Shown piece by piece: positions 17,672-26,541 of a stretch of DNA of 44,088 nucleotides (the stretch's first letter is position 1; each line of letters starts with the position of its first letter). The notes under the pieces are model-generated. The model worked only from the letters and a program-made list of their open reading frames with translations. It searched no databases and was not told the DNA's origin. The stretch is taken from positions 1 through 44,088 of the IMG/VR virus record IMGVR_UViG_3300042897_000746; one strand, written 5' to 3'. A program made the position numbers and the translations under genes. The DNA is from a virus.

Positions 17672-18790
17672 TTAGAATAAACTTGTGGTATAAATAAGGT
17701 TCCGATTAAATCCTTTAAATCCCATCGCAGTTACTACTCTATTTATTGGATCCAAAATTGTCTTTTCAAATTGAACATCGTAATCTACTTGAGGCGCAAA
17801 TTCATATGGATATTCACCTGGGGCATATGCAAATACATCACACGATTTATCAGTAGAGAAGTACATTTTTAATTTTTCACCGTTTCCTAAAGGCTTATAT
17901 TTTCCTTTAAGTTTATTGTTATTATTTAAGAGGTAATTATGATAACCTGCAGCCCTTACACCAATCGGACATTTAGGGCCAATTTCAAATTGATCATAAT
18001 CATTTACAATGTAATTTTGGTAATTATTAACCTTCTTTGAGAAACTGATTTGATCAATGTTTGCAAGTTTAAACTGTCTCTTAATATCTTTTAGAAGAGC
18101 GGCAAACTCTTTCATATTGAGTTGATTATTTGAAAAGATATAAGTCAGTAATTCTTTTAGTTTTTCCCTCGCAAACTGAGGGGTTGATGATTGAATAATT
18201 TCAAAACCTTTAGCACTAATTTTGCTTAGTTCATCATAGTGAATATCAGGATCTTTCCATACAATGTTTTGCATATACTTTTTCTTGGCAAGCCATATTG
18301 CATTTTTAGCAATACTTTCCAATTCAAAACTTAAAAAGTTTTCTGCATTATTATCATCGGCATATTTTTGAAGAATCTTTTCAATGTAATCTGCCAACCT
18401 AGTTTTATAAAGATTAAGAATAAATTCTTTTTCATTACCAGACCAATCCGATTTTTCAATAACCTCATCAAACTTAACATAAATGGAATCCGTATCAATA
18501 TAAATACCTACGGGTTTTTCAATCTTACCAGTAACGGTAATTCCCATCTGTTTATGAGTTTCTAAATCCTTATGCCAAAATTCTTTAAAGTATTTATTGA
18601 TTAGCTTTTCGGTATAAAGAATAGCATCCTTACCCTGAAGAGTAATAGTTTCAGCAATATCAACATTAAAGAAATAAAAGTAAGGATTACCAAATGCACC
18701 ATAAATAGAGTTAAGCATTAACTTAACAGCCTGCTCGTAATTATAGTATTTGGATGCCTCTTCTTTAATCTTCTGTATCTCTTCAGTCAT
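17672..18790 (-). CDS. 43: DNA polymerase B (gp43), C-terminal fragment: fingers end, palm, thumb
   Basis: The 372-residue product begins at the fingers (MTEEIQKIKEEASKYYNYEQ). It has motif B KLMLNSIYGAFGN (23-35) and motif C YIDTDSIYV (97-105, Asp99 and Asp101), so it supplies two of the three polymerase motifs. LAKKKYMQNIVW, ISAKGFEIIQSSTP and GPKCPIGVRAAGYHNYLL match the thumb of T4/RB69 gp43. The C-terminus ends in TTSLF, recalling the start of the SLFDMF clamp-binding tail. Exonuclease and motif A are missing; they are encoded at 35629-37035, 16.8 kb upstream. The start is a normal ATG with the CATATAAAAATA element, so this is a real gene and not debris. Confidence 0.95.
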   Translation of the reverse strand: MTEEIQKIKEEASKYYNYEQAVKLMLNSIYGAFGNPYFYFFNVDIAETITLQGKDAILYTEKLINKYFKEFWHKDLETHKQMGITVTGKIEKPVGIYIDTDSIYVKFDEVIEKSDWSGNEKEFILNLYKTRLADYIEKILQKYADDNNAENFLSFELESIAKNAIWLAKKKYMQNIVWKDPDIHYDELSKISAKGFEIIQSSTPQFAREKLKELLTYIFSNNQLNMKEFAALLKDIKRQFKLANIDQISFSKKVNNYQNYIVNDYDQFEIGPKCPIGVRAAGYHNYLLNNNNKLKGKYKPLGNGEKLKMYFSTDKSCDVFAYAPGEYPYEFAPQVDYDVQFEKTILDPINRVVTAMGFKGFNRNLIYTTSLF

Positions 18791-18794
18791 ATTT

Positions 18795-18806
18795 TATTTT
18801 TATATG
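18795..18806 (-). promoter_or_regulatory. CATATAAAAATA element before C-terminal polymerase gene
   Basis: The exact 12-mer lies 5-16 bases before the ATG. The gene for the other polymerase half has the same 12-mer at 37038-37049, within TTTCATATAAAAATAAA in both leaders. Shared control of the two halves would help balanced production. Confidence 0.55.
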
Positions 18807-18830
18807 AAACTATCTTAAAAGGTTTTATGA

Positions 18831-19529
18831 TTAGATTGAAGTTAAATCAAATCTTGTAACATATTCTAATTCACCCGGATGATAAAAAGCAGGAATCTTT
18901 AAGGCAGCAAAAAATGTAGTAGGCTGCATAAATGCCATTATTGAATCAACCGGGATATATAAGTCATAATCAGGATCAGCAGATCCTTTATAGATACTTT
19001 TTGTTACTGGTGAAACATAAATTCTTGATCTATAGAAAAATTCTAAATGGTTTATAAGATCATTAACATATTGCATATCACGATAATACACAGCATTACC
19101 AACTATCATGTTAAACACTCTAACTATATGTGGGTGATTTACGTCAGCCTTTTTAATATAGTTTTCAGATGTAAAAAAATTTCCTTGGTAATTAGGCTCA
19201 TCAAAAATGCCGTATCTACTTAAAGCAAGACTCATCGCACTTACGATTGGGGTACCTATAGAATATAATTCAATCTTAGGTGGCATTTGATTAAACTTCA
19301 TATCATCTTCAATAATAATAAAAGGTTTACCTCCAGCTAATCCTGTCTTTAAGGCTTTAATATGAGAGTCAAACGAATCTTTATATGTATTAGGCACACC
19401 ACTAACACGATGTACTCTATCCATTGAAAATCCATTATTACTCATAACGGAAAGGAATTCTTCATTCCTCTCCGTCTGAGAATCTAGGTTAATGTAATAG
19501 ATGTCGGTATCTAAGATATCAAATATCAT
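18831..19529 (-). CDS. GT25-like glycosyltransferase
   Basis: The 232-residue protein has the N-terminal IYYINLDSQTERNEEF block and an IIIEDDMKF segment, the pattern of LPS glycosyltransferase family 25 (INLDxxxxR and EDD metal site). The rest, with NAVYYRD and PVDSIMAF, fits the same fold. It would add a sugar to a lipopolysaccharide-like or virion glycan. It lies between the MaoC gene (3 bases) and the C-terminal polymerase gene (40 bases). Confidence 0.72.
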   Translation of the reverse strand: MIFDILDTDIYYINLDSQTERNEEFLSVMSNNGFSMDRVHRVSGVPNTYKDSFDSHIKALKTGLAGGKPFIIIEDDMKFNQMPPKIELYSIGTPIVSAMSLALSRYGIFDEPNYQGNFFTSENYIKKADVNHPHIVRVFNMIVGNAVYYRDMQYVNDLINHLEFFYRSRIYVSPVTKSIYKGSADPDYDLYIPVDSIMAFMQPTTFFAALKIPAFYHPGELEYVTRFDLTSI

Positions 19530-19532
19530 AGG

Positions 19533-19934
19533 TTAATTTTCACCGATATTATTTTTAAGTAAAACTGTTGCATTACCATCAATTAAAACTTCATTATCTG
19601 CATTAATGATCTGTGTAGATAATTTATAAATAGTTGAATTAGTTTTCTTAACTTCTTCAATTAAATCCAATTGAATTGTTACCGTTTCACCAACATAACA
19701 AGGCTTTAAGAATTTAACATCTTGTGATAAATAGATACTTCCTGGACCAGGATATTTAGATGCTATCATAGTAGAGAAAAAAGATGATAATAACATACCA
19801 TGAGCAATACATTTTCCAAATGAAGTGGTCTTTGCATAATCCTCATCTAAATGAATTGGGTTATGATCACCAACTAAAGATGCATATGAATTAACAAGAT
19901 CTCTAGTAATTTCAATTTTTTCCAATACTTTCAT
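19533..19934 (-). CDS. MaoC/PhaJ-like (R)-specific enoyl-CoA hydratase
   Basis: The 133-residue hotdog protein carries GDHNPIHLD (Asp23 and His28) and FGKCIAHGML, the catalytic signature of (R)-specific enoyl-CoA or enoyl-ACP hydratases. The later block FLKPCYVGETV is also typical. The likely reaction is hydration of a trans-2-enoyl thioester to an (R)-3-hydroxyacyl thioester. It overlaps the upstream hexapeptide acyltransferase gene by 23 bases, so the two are probably co-translated. One idea is that it prepares a 3-hydroxyacyl donor for sugar N- or O-acylation; that is inference. The family is unusual in a phage. Confidence 0.85.
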   Translation of the reverse strand: MKVLEKIEITRDLVNSYASLVGDHNPIHLDEDYAKTTSFGKCIAHGMLLSSFFSTMIASKYPGPGSIYLSQDVKFLKPCYVGETVTIQLDLIEEVKKTNSTIYKLSTQIINADNEVLIDGNATVLLKNNIGEN

Positions 19935-20481
19935 ATAAAGATTTTTCTTTTTCGTAAAGATCCATTTTTCTGTCTGCTATCTTTTTTGCAGGAACACCAG
20001 ATACTATGATATGGCCTTCAACATCCTTTTTAACCAGACTTAATGCACCGACAGCAGATCCTTCTTTAATAGTTACACCAGGAAGAACAACAGATCCACA
20101 ACCAATTACTACATGTTTTTCTATAATAACATCTGCGCTGTAGACATTTGTAAATTCGACCGGAACCGTTGGATTAGTTAATGCAGCACCAGAATAATCA
20201 TCGGTCGAAGAATAAACACTAACCTTCGAAGAAAGTCCAGAAAAATCTTCCATTACGATTCTCCCTGCACCAACTAAAGAACTATAAACAGATATATGAA
20301 TATAATCCCCTAGTTTTATTCCTCCTTTACCTGCACTTATAAAACAAAAATCATCTATTCTAACATTATTTCCTAGTTCGATTCTTTCTGCACCATAAAT
20401 AGAACATTTATCTGATATGAGTACATTTTCACCTACGGATTTGAATCCAAACTTCAGAACATCTTCTCTGCTTAAAAACAT
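19912..20481 (-). CDS. Left-handed beta-helix (hexapeptide) acyltransferase
   Basis: The 189-residue protein shows the hexapeptide repeat pattern of LbH acyltransferases: VGENVLISDKCSIYG, IELGNNVRIDDFCFI, then IIEKHVVIGCGSVVLPGVTI and GALSLVKKDV. The end VSGVPAKKI is typical of sugar O- and N-acyltransferases such as the PglD and WbbJ groups. With the UDP-GlcNAc dehydratase and aminotransferase at 29343-31528 it could finish an N-acylated 4-amino sugar. The donor may be acetyl-CoA or a 3-hydroxyacyl thioester made by the adjacent MaoC protein. Confidence 0.85.
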   Translation of the reverse strand: MFLSREDVLKFGFKSVGENVLISDKCSIYGAERIELGNNVRIDDFCFISAGKGGIKLGDYIHISVYSSLVGAGRIVMEDFSGLSSKVSVYSSTDDYSGAALTNPTVPVEFTNVYSADVIIEKHVVIGCGSVVLPGVTIKEGSAVGALSLVKKDVEGHIIVSGVPAKKIADRKMDLYEKEKSLYESIGKN

Positions 20482-20498
20482 AAATTATTTTTTTATTT

Positions 20499-21248
20499 TT
20501 AGTCCTCATCGGTAATAGCAACCGCTACAGTAAGATGGGTATTAGTATCTAAAGAACGGAATACTACTTTATTTTCGCAAACCATTACTTTATAGTTTTC
20601 CTTATCTAAAAGATTAAGATACTTTTTATAAATAATTACTTTTGCACCGGTATCAACATTACTATCAAACGTGTGGCATAATGTTGCATCATACGATGAA
20701 CCTTTAATACAGATACCTTTTGATGATGTGTAAATAGTAAAAGTGTCTTCATCCTTATCAAGATTAAATAATGATTTCATTTTATCTACGTGAGTAGTAA
20801 GAAGATCAAATTCAAACATCTTGTTATCGGTACCGAACGCACGATCAGTTTCTTCTTTACTCATTTCCATAAATGAAAGCGAAGGGTCTGTACATGCAAG
20901 ACTAATTTGAAGATCATCATTCTCAAGAATAAAATCACTTGCCATTAATTCTCCGTCATATTCAGTATATCTGATACGGCCTTTAACATCTCCATTAAAA
21001 TGGGTAAGAGCATCAATTACTTTACTTCCATTGTAAAAACTTACCTTAAGCGGAGAACTAATCTCTGCATCAAAGATATCCTTTGTTGGGGTGTTAACTA
21101 ATTTAACCGCATCTCTCTCAGGAAAATATACTGATGAAACGGTTCCTTCCTTTCCGATCTTCATAAAGATAAATTTATCAATAGGAAGAAGCTTCTTAAC
21201 AAACGAACTTAATTCGTATGCATCGATTTTGTTAATTGTAGTTTCCAT
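20499..21248 (-). CDS. 45: Sliding clamp, gp45-like
   Basis: The 249-residue protein is probably the T4-type trimeric processivity clamp (T4 gp45 is 228). The evidence is the alternating beta-strand pattern of two clamp domains and the C-terminal half: a KYLNLLDKENYKVMV strand pair, then KVVFRSLDTNTHLTV and a final acidic tail. This mirrors the T4 end (NMKMQPGNYKLLLW, then ANYVVALEADSTHDF). The gene lies in the replication block. Sequence similarity in this family is low, so the assignment is likely rather than certain. Confidence 0.72.
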   Translation of the reverse strand: METTINKIDAYELSSFVKKLLPIDKFIFMKIGKEGTVSSVYFPERDAVKLVNTPTKDIFDAEISSPLKVSFYNGSKVIDALTHFNGDVKGRIRYTEYDGELMASDFILENDDLQISLACTDPSLSFMEMSKEETDRAFGTDNKMFEFDLLTTHVDKMKSLFNLDKDEDTFTIYTSSKGICIKGSSYDATLCHTFDSNVDTGAKVIIYKKYLNLLDKENYKVMVCENKVVFRSLDTNTHLTVAVAITDED

Positions 21249-21294
21249 TATTTGTTTTTTAATTATATTGATTATTGATTACTTGGTTTTAAGA

Positions 21295-22305
21295 TTAAAA
21301 GACAGATGATACTTTAATTGCAGATTTTTTCATTTTACTTTGAACTGCCTTAAATGCAGGAGGTCTCCATGTTTCATCATATAAAATATCTTTAAGTTCA
21401 TACTTAGGTTGATATGCAAATCCAAATTTCCATTCAATACCTCTTAGAAATTGTCTTAAGAAAATAGGCTTCTTTGTTCCAATAGGATAATGTAAAAGAG
21501 AAGGGATAACCTGCTTTAGATATAAAGGTTGAATATTATTTGCAAGAGCTTCTTTATCTACATTTTGCATAAGGCGAAGATCCTTACTCTTTAACATATT
21601 TACGGTTCTTCCTTCCTTTCTAAGTCTATGAAAGTTAAAATGATGGAATCTCTGCTCCACTGTCCAACTAGTATATCCTACAAAGTCAAAGAATAAATGA
21701 TGGACCATTTTATGATTCATAAATCTTTGGAAGTAATATTCCATTTTAGGATCATGACCGTAAATAACATTTCCTGCATTGATTGATAATGCATTCATTT
21801 CTTCTAAGGTAAAATTACTTTCAAAGATTTCATTAAATGCAGCAAGTACTTCATACTTATCAGCATTTCTTAAATTAAATAGATTTTCCTTTTTATATCC
21901 GAACTCTTGATATTCGGTAAACATATAGCTTAAATCGTTAAAGATAAATACATCATCATCAGAAACATATGTTCTTTTAACTTTATACTTATCTAAAAGA
22001 TACATTGGCATTAGCGCCTTAAATAAGCATCCATGTGTATATAAAAATTCTTTTGCTTTACCTTCATATCCATGCTTCTCTACATAATAATCATATACAC
22101 CTTTAATACTGATATAGGTTGCATTCTTAAATGATTCAACATTATGATTACTTATAACTTCTCTTACACTCTCCTCGGTGACTTTGGTATCATCTAAGAA
22201 AAGGTAAATATCAAAATTTTCTTGAACATCCTTAGGATAGTATGTTAAAAGAATGTTCATAAACTCATGGCTAGAAACGCCAATCGCTAATGCATTTTCT
22301 CTCAT
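21295..22305 (-). CDS. Probable GT-A glycosyltransferase
   Basis: The 336-residue protein has an early IYLFLDDTKV strand and the motif RTYVSDDDVFIFNDL, a DxD metal and nucleotide-sugar site typical of GT-A enzymes. LSINAGNVIYG and EQRFHHFNF then resemble the acceptor side of GT8-like folds. I cannot name a family. The start overlaps the stop of the cytosine methyltransferase by four bases (ATGA). DNA, virion or host glycans are possible acceptors; pairing with a DNA methyltransferase makes DNA worth considering. Confidence 0.62.
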   Translation of the reverse strand: MRENALAIGVSSHEFMNILLTYYPKDVQENFDIYLFLDDTKVTEESVREVISNHNVESFKNATYISIKGVYDYYVEKHGYEGKAKEFLYTHGCLFKALMPMYLLDKYKVKRTYVSDDDVFIFNDLSYMFTEYQEFGYKKENLFNLRNADKYEVLAAFNEIFESNFTLEEMNALSINAGNVIYGHDPKMEYYFQRFMNHKMVHHLFFDFVGYTSWTVEQRFHHFNFHRLRKEGRTVNMLKSKDLRLMQNVDKEALANNIQPLYLKQVIPSLLHYPIGTKKPIFLRQFLRGIEWKFGFAYQPKYELKDILYDETWRPPAFKAVQSKMKKSAIKVSSVF

Positions 22306-23564
22306 ATTACACTGTTTACTTTATATCTTTTTTTAGGTTCTTGATTAAGTTCTTCAACTTCAATTATTTTATTTAATGTATTATCCTGCTTCATAAATTT
22401 ATACTGGGTCATCTTAGCAGTACCTTCACAGAATTTTTTAACCTCGTCTGCCATATCTTGTGCAGTTCTTACCGGTACATTTTGTGCAATATGATTTATA
22501 TGACGAGAATCTTGAATTTCAAAATCATGAGGCATACCCATAAGATGTAACATTTCTCTTACATTAAGATAACGATTTTCTACAGGGTGTACTCCATTAA
22601 ACATATTTCTTCCGATAAGAGCAGAAAAAGAATCATGAAAGAAGTGAGGCGATGCATCCCAATAACCTTTACCATCATCAACTTTAGCCTGTTGATGTTG
22701 AAGCATATCGATAAATGTTTTGGTACTCTTCTTATTAGAGAATCCTTCTTTTGGATATTTTTCTTGTAACCAACTAATACATTCATCAATTAATTTATGT
22801 TCATCAAGATATTGTGCGATAGTACCTTTCTTAAATTCTGCCGCAAATTCAGCATGAGTTAAACCTTTCTTTTCAAGAATAAATTCATAAGGTCTGAAAT
22901 GATCTGTTACTTTACCATTTACCATGAACATATCCTGTAATGTAGCATCTTCAGGAATTTCATTTAGATATTCTAATAACGTTTTTCTTTCTCTAAATTT
23001 CCAATCTAACATAGGAACAGTCGGAGTATTCCAAAAGAAGTAAAATGTTCGGATCCTTCTTTGCGGAATACCATGTAATTCAGTATTAGTCTTAATTAAG
23101 GAAAAACTATATCCATGTTTTTCACCAATCTCTTTGAGACGACGAACTACACCTTCTCCCATTTTAGTAAAAAGTCCTGGGGCATTTTCACCCCAAAGAA
23201 CTTTAGGTTTTACATGTTCCAAAATGTATTCCGACGATTCATACATCCATTTATTTTGAACAGCATCAGAACCACGAGATGCGGCGCTACCTCTTGCAGA
23301 ATTAAGAAGACTAAGACCTGCACAAGGACATACTGAATTTACATAATCAACTCCCTCGAATGTATTATTAGGAATTTCAAGTTCAGGATGATCTAAACGA
23401 TACATAGGAATGCCTTCCCAATATCTTTCTATGTGGCTTTCATTTGCAGCAAAAGCATCATAGCTTAAGTGAAATGCCGGTTTAGATCCAGCAGATCTAG
23501 AGCATCCAATTGCACTTCCACCGATTAGCGGGATAATTGTACCCCATTTAATTTCTTTACTCAT
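22302..23564 (-). CDS. Divergent C5 cytosine DNA methyltransferase family protein
   Basis: The 420-residue protein has the core of a 5-methylcytosine methyltransferase: catalytic motif IV reads VCPCAGLS (Cys81) where PCQxFS is usual, and motif VI reads GENAP (126-129) where ENV is usual. Motif VIII HGIPQRRIR is canonical and a motif X-like QNVPVRTAQDMADEV closes the fold. Motif I is weak (PLIGGSAIGC for DLFAGxGG). It would modify phage DNA against restriction, or perform a related C5 reaction. It is linked by four-base ATGA overlaps to an epimerase upstream and a putative glycosyltransferase downstream. Confidence 0.85.
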   Translation of the reverse strand: MSKEIKWGTIIPLIGGSAIGCSRSAGSKPAFHLSYDAFAANESHIERYWEGIPMYRLDHPELEIPNNTFEGVDYVNSVCPCAGLSLLNSARGSAASRGSDAVQNKWMYESSEYILEHVKPKVLWGENAPGLFTKMGEGVVRRLKEIGEKHGYSFSLIKTNTELHGIPQRRIRTFYFFWNTPTVPMLDWKFRERKTLLEYLNEIPEDATLQDMFMVNGKVTDHFRPYEFILEKKGLTHAEFAAEFKKGTIAQYLDEHKLIDECISWLQEKYPKEGFSNKKSTKTFIDMLQHQQAKVDDGKGYWDASPHFFHDSFSALIGRNMFNGVHPVENRYLNVREMLHLMGMPHDFEIQDSRHINHIAQNVPVRTAQDMADEVKKFCEGTAKMTQYKFMKQDNTLNKIIEVEELNQEPKKRYKVNSVI

Positions 23565-24583
23565 ATTTTAACTTTTTGAATTTCAAGGTCTTCCATAAAT
23601 GTATAAGGATCTATGTTACCTTTATTTACCTCTTCTTTAAGATAAGAAATGGTTTCTTTAATAGTATCTTCCATATTTTTCTTAGGTTCCCATCCCATTG
23701 ATTTTGCTTTAGAGATATCGGCACGAATATTAAGAGCTTCACCTGCGATTGCTCCATATTGATCATAATCAACTTTTTCAAATCCCATAATCTTACCAAT
23801 GATATCTTTAAGATCCATTAAGGTTGTCATCTCACCAGTTCCAAGATTAAATGTTTGGTTGGCGGTATTTTCATTTTCCATACATAACATATGAAAGGCA
23901 TTTACATCATCCACATCAATATAATCTCTGGCTTTCATTGGATCACCGAAGATAATAGGATTCTTACCACCCATTAAACGAATAATGAACCCAGCAAAAA
24001 CAGGAGGTACTGTTCGGTTATAGTCTTGAAGAGGACCTGCTACATTAAAGTAACGAAGAGCAGTATAGTTAACTCCCTTTGTACGAGAATATGATTCTGC
24101 CAATAATGCAAGACATGCTTTAGTAGTAGAATAAATTGTAGTAGGATCCGATTGACCTTCATGAAAGCCTGTAGGTGGCATCATTTCATTTTCATAAACA
24201 GCAGAAGTTTCGCTGAAGATAACTCTCTTAACTTTACATTCAGCAGCAGCATCTAAGATATTAATACTACCTAAGATATTATTATCAACCGCTTCATATG
24301 GATTTGCATGACAGTCATAAATTGATACAAGACCTGCAAAATGATAAATGTATTCAGGTTTAAATTCAGAAATGATAGTCTTTACATATTCATTTCTAAT
24401 GTCTTCCTGGTAAAAGTTTTTAATCTTATCATGTACTTGTGGTAAATAAGTACCATGTGAAAGATTATCTACAACCGCGATGCAGTCTGGATTATGACCA
24501 CGATTCAAAAGGTCATTAATAAAGTTTGTTCCAACAAACCCGGCACCGCCGGTAATAAGGATTTTAGTTTCTTTAGTGTACAT
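23561..24583 (-). CDS. NAD-dependent sugar epimerase, GalE-like
   Basis: This is an extended short-chain dehydrogenase of 340 residues. It has the NAD-binding GGAGFVG (12-18), a FAGLVSIYDC substrate block, the catalytic Ser/Thr with YSTTK (Tyr-x3-Lys) and RYFNVAGP, all in the order seen in UDP-glucose 4-epimerases. It probably changes a UDP-hexose for the glycosyltransferases of this island. The stop overlaps the methyltransferase start by four bases. Confidence 0.88.
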   Translation of the reverse strand: MYTKETKILITGGAGFVGTNFINDLLNRGHNPDCIAVVDNLSHGTYLPQVHDKIKNFYQEDIRNEYVKTIISEFKPEYIYHFAGLVSIYDCHANPYEAVDNNILGSINILDAAAECKVKRVIFSETSAVYENEMMPPTGFHEGQSDPTTIYSTTKACLALLAESYSRTKGVNYTALRYFNVAGPLQDYNRTVPPVFAGFIIRLMGGKNPIIFGDPMKARDYIDVDDVNAFHMLCMENENTANQTFNLGTGEMTTLMDLKDIIGKIMGFEKVDYDQYGAIAGEALNIRADISKAKSMGWEPKKNMEDTIKETISYLKEEVNKGNIDPYTFMEDLEIQKVKI

Positions 24584-24584
24584 A

Positions 24585-25835
24585 TTATTGGTTTTGTGTT
24601 ACTCGTTCATACGCTTCCCAGATTTTGTTATCAACATGTTCTCCGGTATAATATGAATCTTTTAGATATTTAGTTTGAAGATTATAGAATAATGTTTTAT
24701 AATGCTCTGGGTTTTCATTTAGATACTCAATTTTCTTTTTAAGATCTTCTGGTGATTTACAACGAATAAAATGATCCTTTGGAAACACATTAAATTCAGT
24801 ATCGTAAGATGGGTGTAAGAAAGGTATAATACCATAATGTAGCATTTCGGCATACTTAGAAGTGACCATACCCTCTTTAATAGGAACGCAGAACGTATAT
24901 TTAGTGTTAAGGAGTTCTTTGGTTAAAGATTCAATTCTCATTTCTCCTTTAAAGTAATTTGGATACTTTTGAACCAATTCATCATCCCATTTACCATAGA
25001 TGTCAGTTTGAATTCCGGTTTCTACAATGTATTCTCTAACCGGATCCCAACGATCCATTCCACCGGAACCTTTACCTTGATTTTGCAACATCATAAATGA
25101 ATTGGTCTTTTTCATATTGAATAATTCATCGATGTTATATCTCTTCTTATCTAATAAGAATACTGTTTCAATACCAGAATATTCAAATGTAGAATGTATT
25201 TTTGCAGTTTCTCTAGTAGGAGGATTGCAGAAGTACTCTTCATCCAATTCAAAGTTATTTTGTGCAAGGTAATATGTAGGACGATTGTGTGCTTGATAAT
25301 CTTTTGCGGCAAGAATAAATCTATTATCTACTAATAAACCTACAATTGGAGTTTTAGGCATTTCATTAAGAGCCTTAATGATAGGTGCTGCATAATACTT
25401 AAAGAAGTCTAATGACTTAACAGTACCAGTACCATCAACCTTATTAATAAAGTTTTCAATATTAACGGTACTTGCAGGACCTGTGTAGAAAAAGATATAG
25501 TCTAATCCTAATGACTTAATAATTTCAACGGTTTCTTCTGTTGATTTTCTTTCATCCATCTTTGAGTGAAACTCCTTAATGTTAGATGGAATAGAACTTT
25601 GTGTTTCTGGTGCAGGACCAAATAGAGGAGCAGCTTTAGGTTTTTCTTTTGCTCTAACCTTTCCTAAATCGTTAGGGCTAAGAAGCCAATATTCAACATT
25701 AGGATTTCTTTTTGCAATTGCACAGATTAATTGTTTAGGTTCACAATCCCCACCAATTGCATTCCAACTATTTTCATTAAACTTAATAGCCTTACCAAGT
25801 TTAAAGAAGCCTACTTTTTTTACGTTTTCTTTCAT
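24585..25835 (-). CDS. Glycosyltransferase-like protein (GT-B-like C-terminus)
   Basis: The 416-residue protein has a C-terminal half like GT-B enzymes: IYGKWDDELVQKYPNYF, then LNTKYTFCVPIKEGMVTSKY and AEMLHYGIIPFLHP, where the last block resembles the donor site. The N-terminal half has VGFFKLGKAIKF and FFYTGPASTVN. I do not recognise the exact family. It sits one base after the nucleotidyltransferase stop and one base before the epimerase, so it belongs to the sugar-nucleotide operon and probably uses its product. Confidence 0.62.
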   Translation of the reverse strand: MKENVKKVGFFKLGKAIKFNENSWNAIGGDCEPKQLICAIAKRNPNVEYWLLSPNDLGKVRAKEKPKAAPLFGPAPETQSSIPSNIKEFHSKMDERKSTEETVEIIKSLGLDYIFFYTGPASTVNIENFINKVDGTGTVKSLDFFKYYAAPIIKALNEMPKTPIVGLLVDNRFILAAKDYQAHNRPTYYLAQNNFELDEEYFCNPPTRETAKIHSTFEYSGIETVFLLDKKRYNIDELFNMKKTNSFMMLQNQGKGSGGMDRWDPVREYIVETGIQTDIYGKWDDELVQKYPNYFKGEMRIESLTKELLNTKYTFCVPIKEGMVTSKYAEMLHYGIIPFLHPSYDTEFNVFPKDHFIRCKSPEDLKKKIEYLNENPEHYKTLFYNLQTKYLKDSYYTGEHVDNKIWEAYERVTQNQ

Positions 25836-25836
25836 A

Positions 25837-26541
25837 TTATTTAGCTTGGATTAATTCTTCAATTACTTTTTTATCTTGTTCATATGTTAAATCATACCAA
25901 TCAATATCAAGATGTTGAATATCTAAATTATCCATTGAATTGATAAGATGAGTGATTTCGTATTCGTTACGATTAGACAGTTTAATACTGCTTAAGTTAT
26001 CAAATGCTTCTTTTGCAAAAATCATATAACCACAAAAATATCTACCGCTTACAACGCCATGAGGTTTTTCTACAACGACATTATCTAGGATAGTTGCTAA
26101 TTGAAGATTCCTTGCCCTAGTTTCATAATCTCTGAATGTAATAATACTCCTTTTAGGATCATGGTATTCTAAACCAATATTACCGCGATAAAAGTTATCC
26201 CCAAATAGACATAGGAAAGGTTCATAAAAAGCCCCTTCCCATGCTTTAATAGCCGCACCCGGACCATATTCATCATCCTTTTGAAATTCATAATAAATAT
26301 CAATCTTACCTTTATATTCGGATAAGGCTTCAATGATAGGATGAGATAACTTAGTATTATTCTTAAAGAAGAAGTCCGATTTACTAATCGTTACATATGC
26401 TTCTTCGATTCCGTTTTCAATACAGAATTCAATACAATATTGAACTGTTGATTTTCCAAGAATAGGATCAATTAGTTTATTTGATCCATACCTAGTTGAT
26501 TTTCCAGCAGCTAGGATAATTGCTTTTTTTACTCTACTCAT
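25837..26541 (-). CDS. Sugar-phosphate nucleotidyltransferase
   Basis: The 234-residue enzyme has ILAAGKSTRYGSNKL (residues 9-23), a form of the GxGTR-x(n)-K nucleotide-binding loop, and LFGDN with the metal-binding Asp. This is the NTP_transferase fold that makes NDP-sugars or CDP-alcohols from a phosphate and NTP. The end PILGKS replaces the usual P-K-P-L block. Overlap with the upstream kinase by four bases suggests that the kinase product is its substrate. Confidence 0.85.
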   Translation of the reverse strand: MSRVKKAIILAAGKSTRYGSNKLIDPILGKSTVQYCIEFCIENGIEEAYVTISKSDFFFKNNTKLSHPIIEALSEYKGKIDIYYEFQKDDEYGPGAAIKAWEGAFYEPFLCLFGDNFYRGNIGLEYHDPKRSIITFRDYETRARNLQLATILDNVVVEKPHGVVSGRYFCGYMIFAKEAFDNLSSIKLSNRNEYEITHLINSMDNLDIQHLDIDWYDLTYEQDKKVIEELIQAK

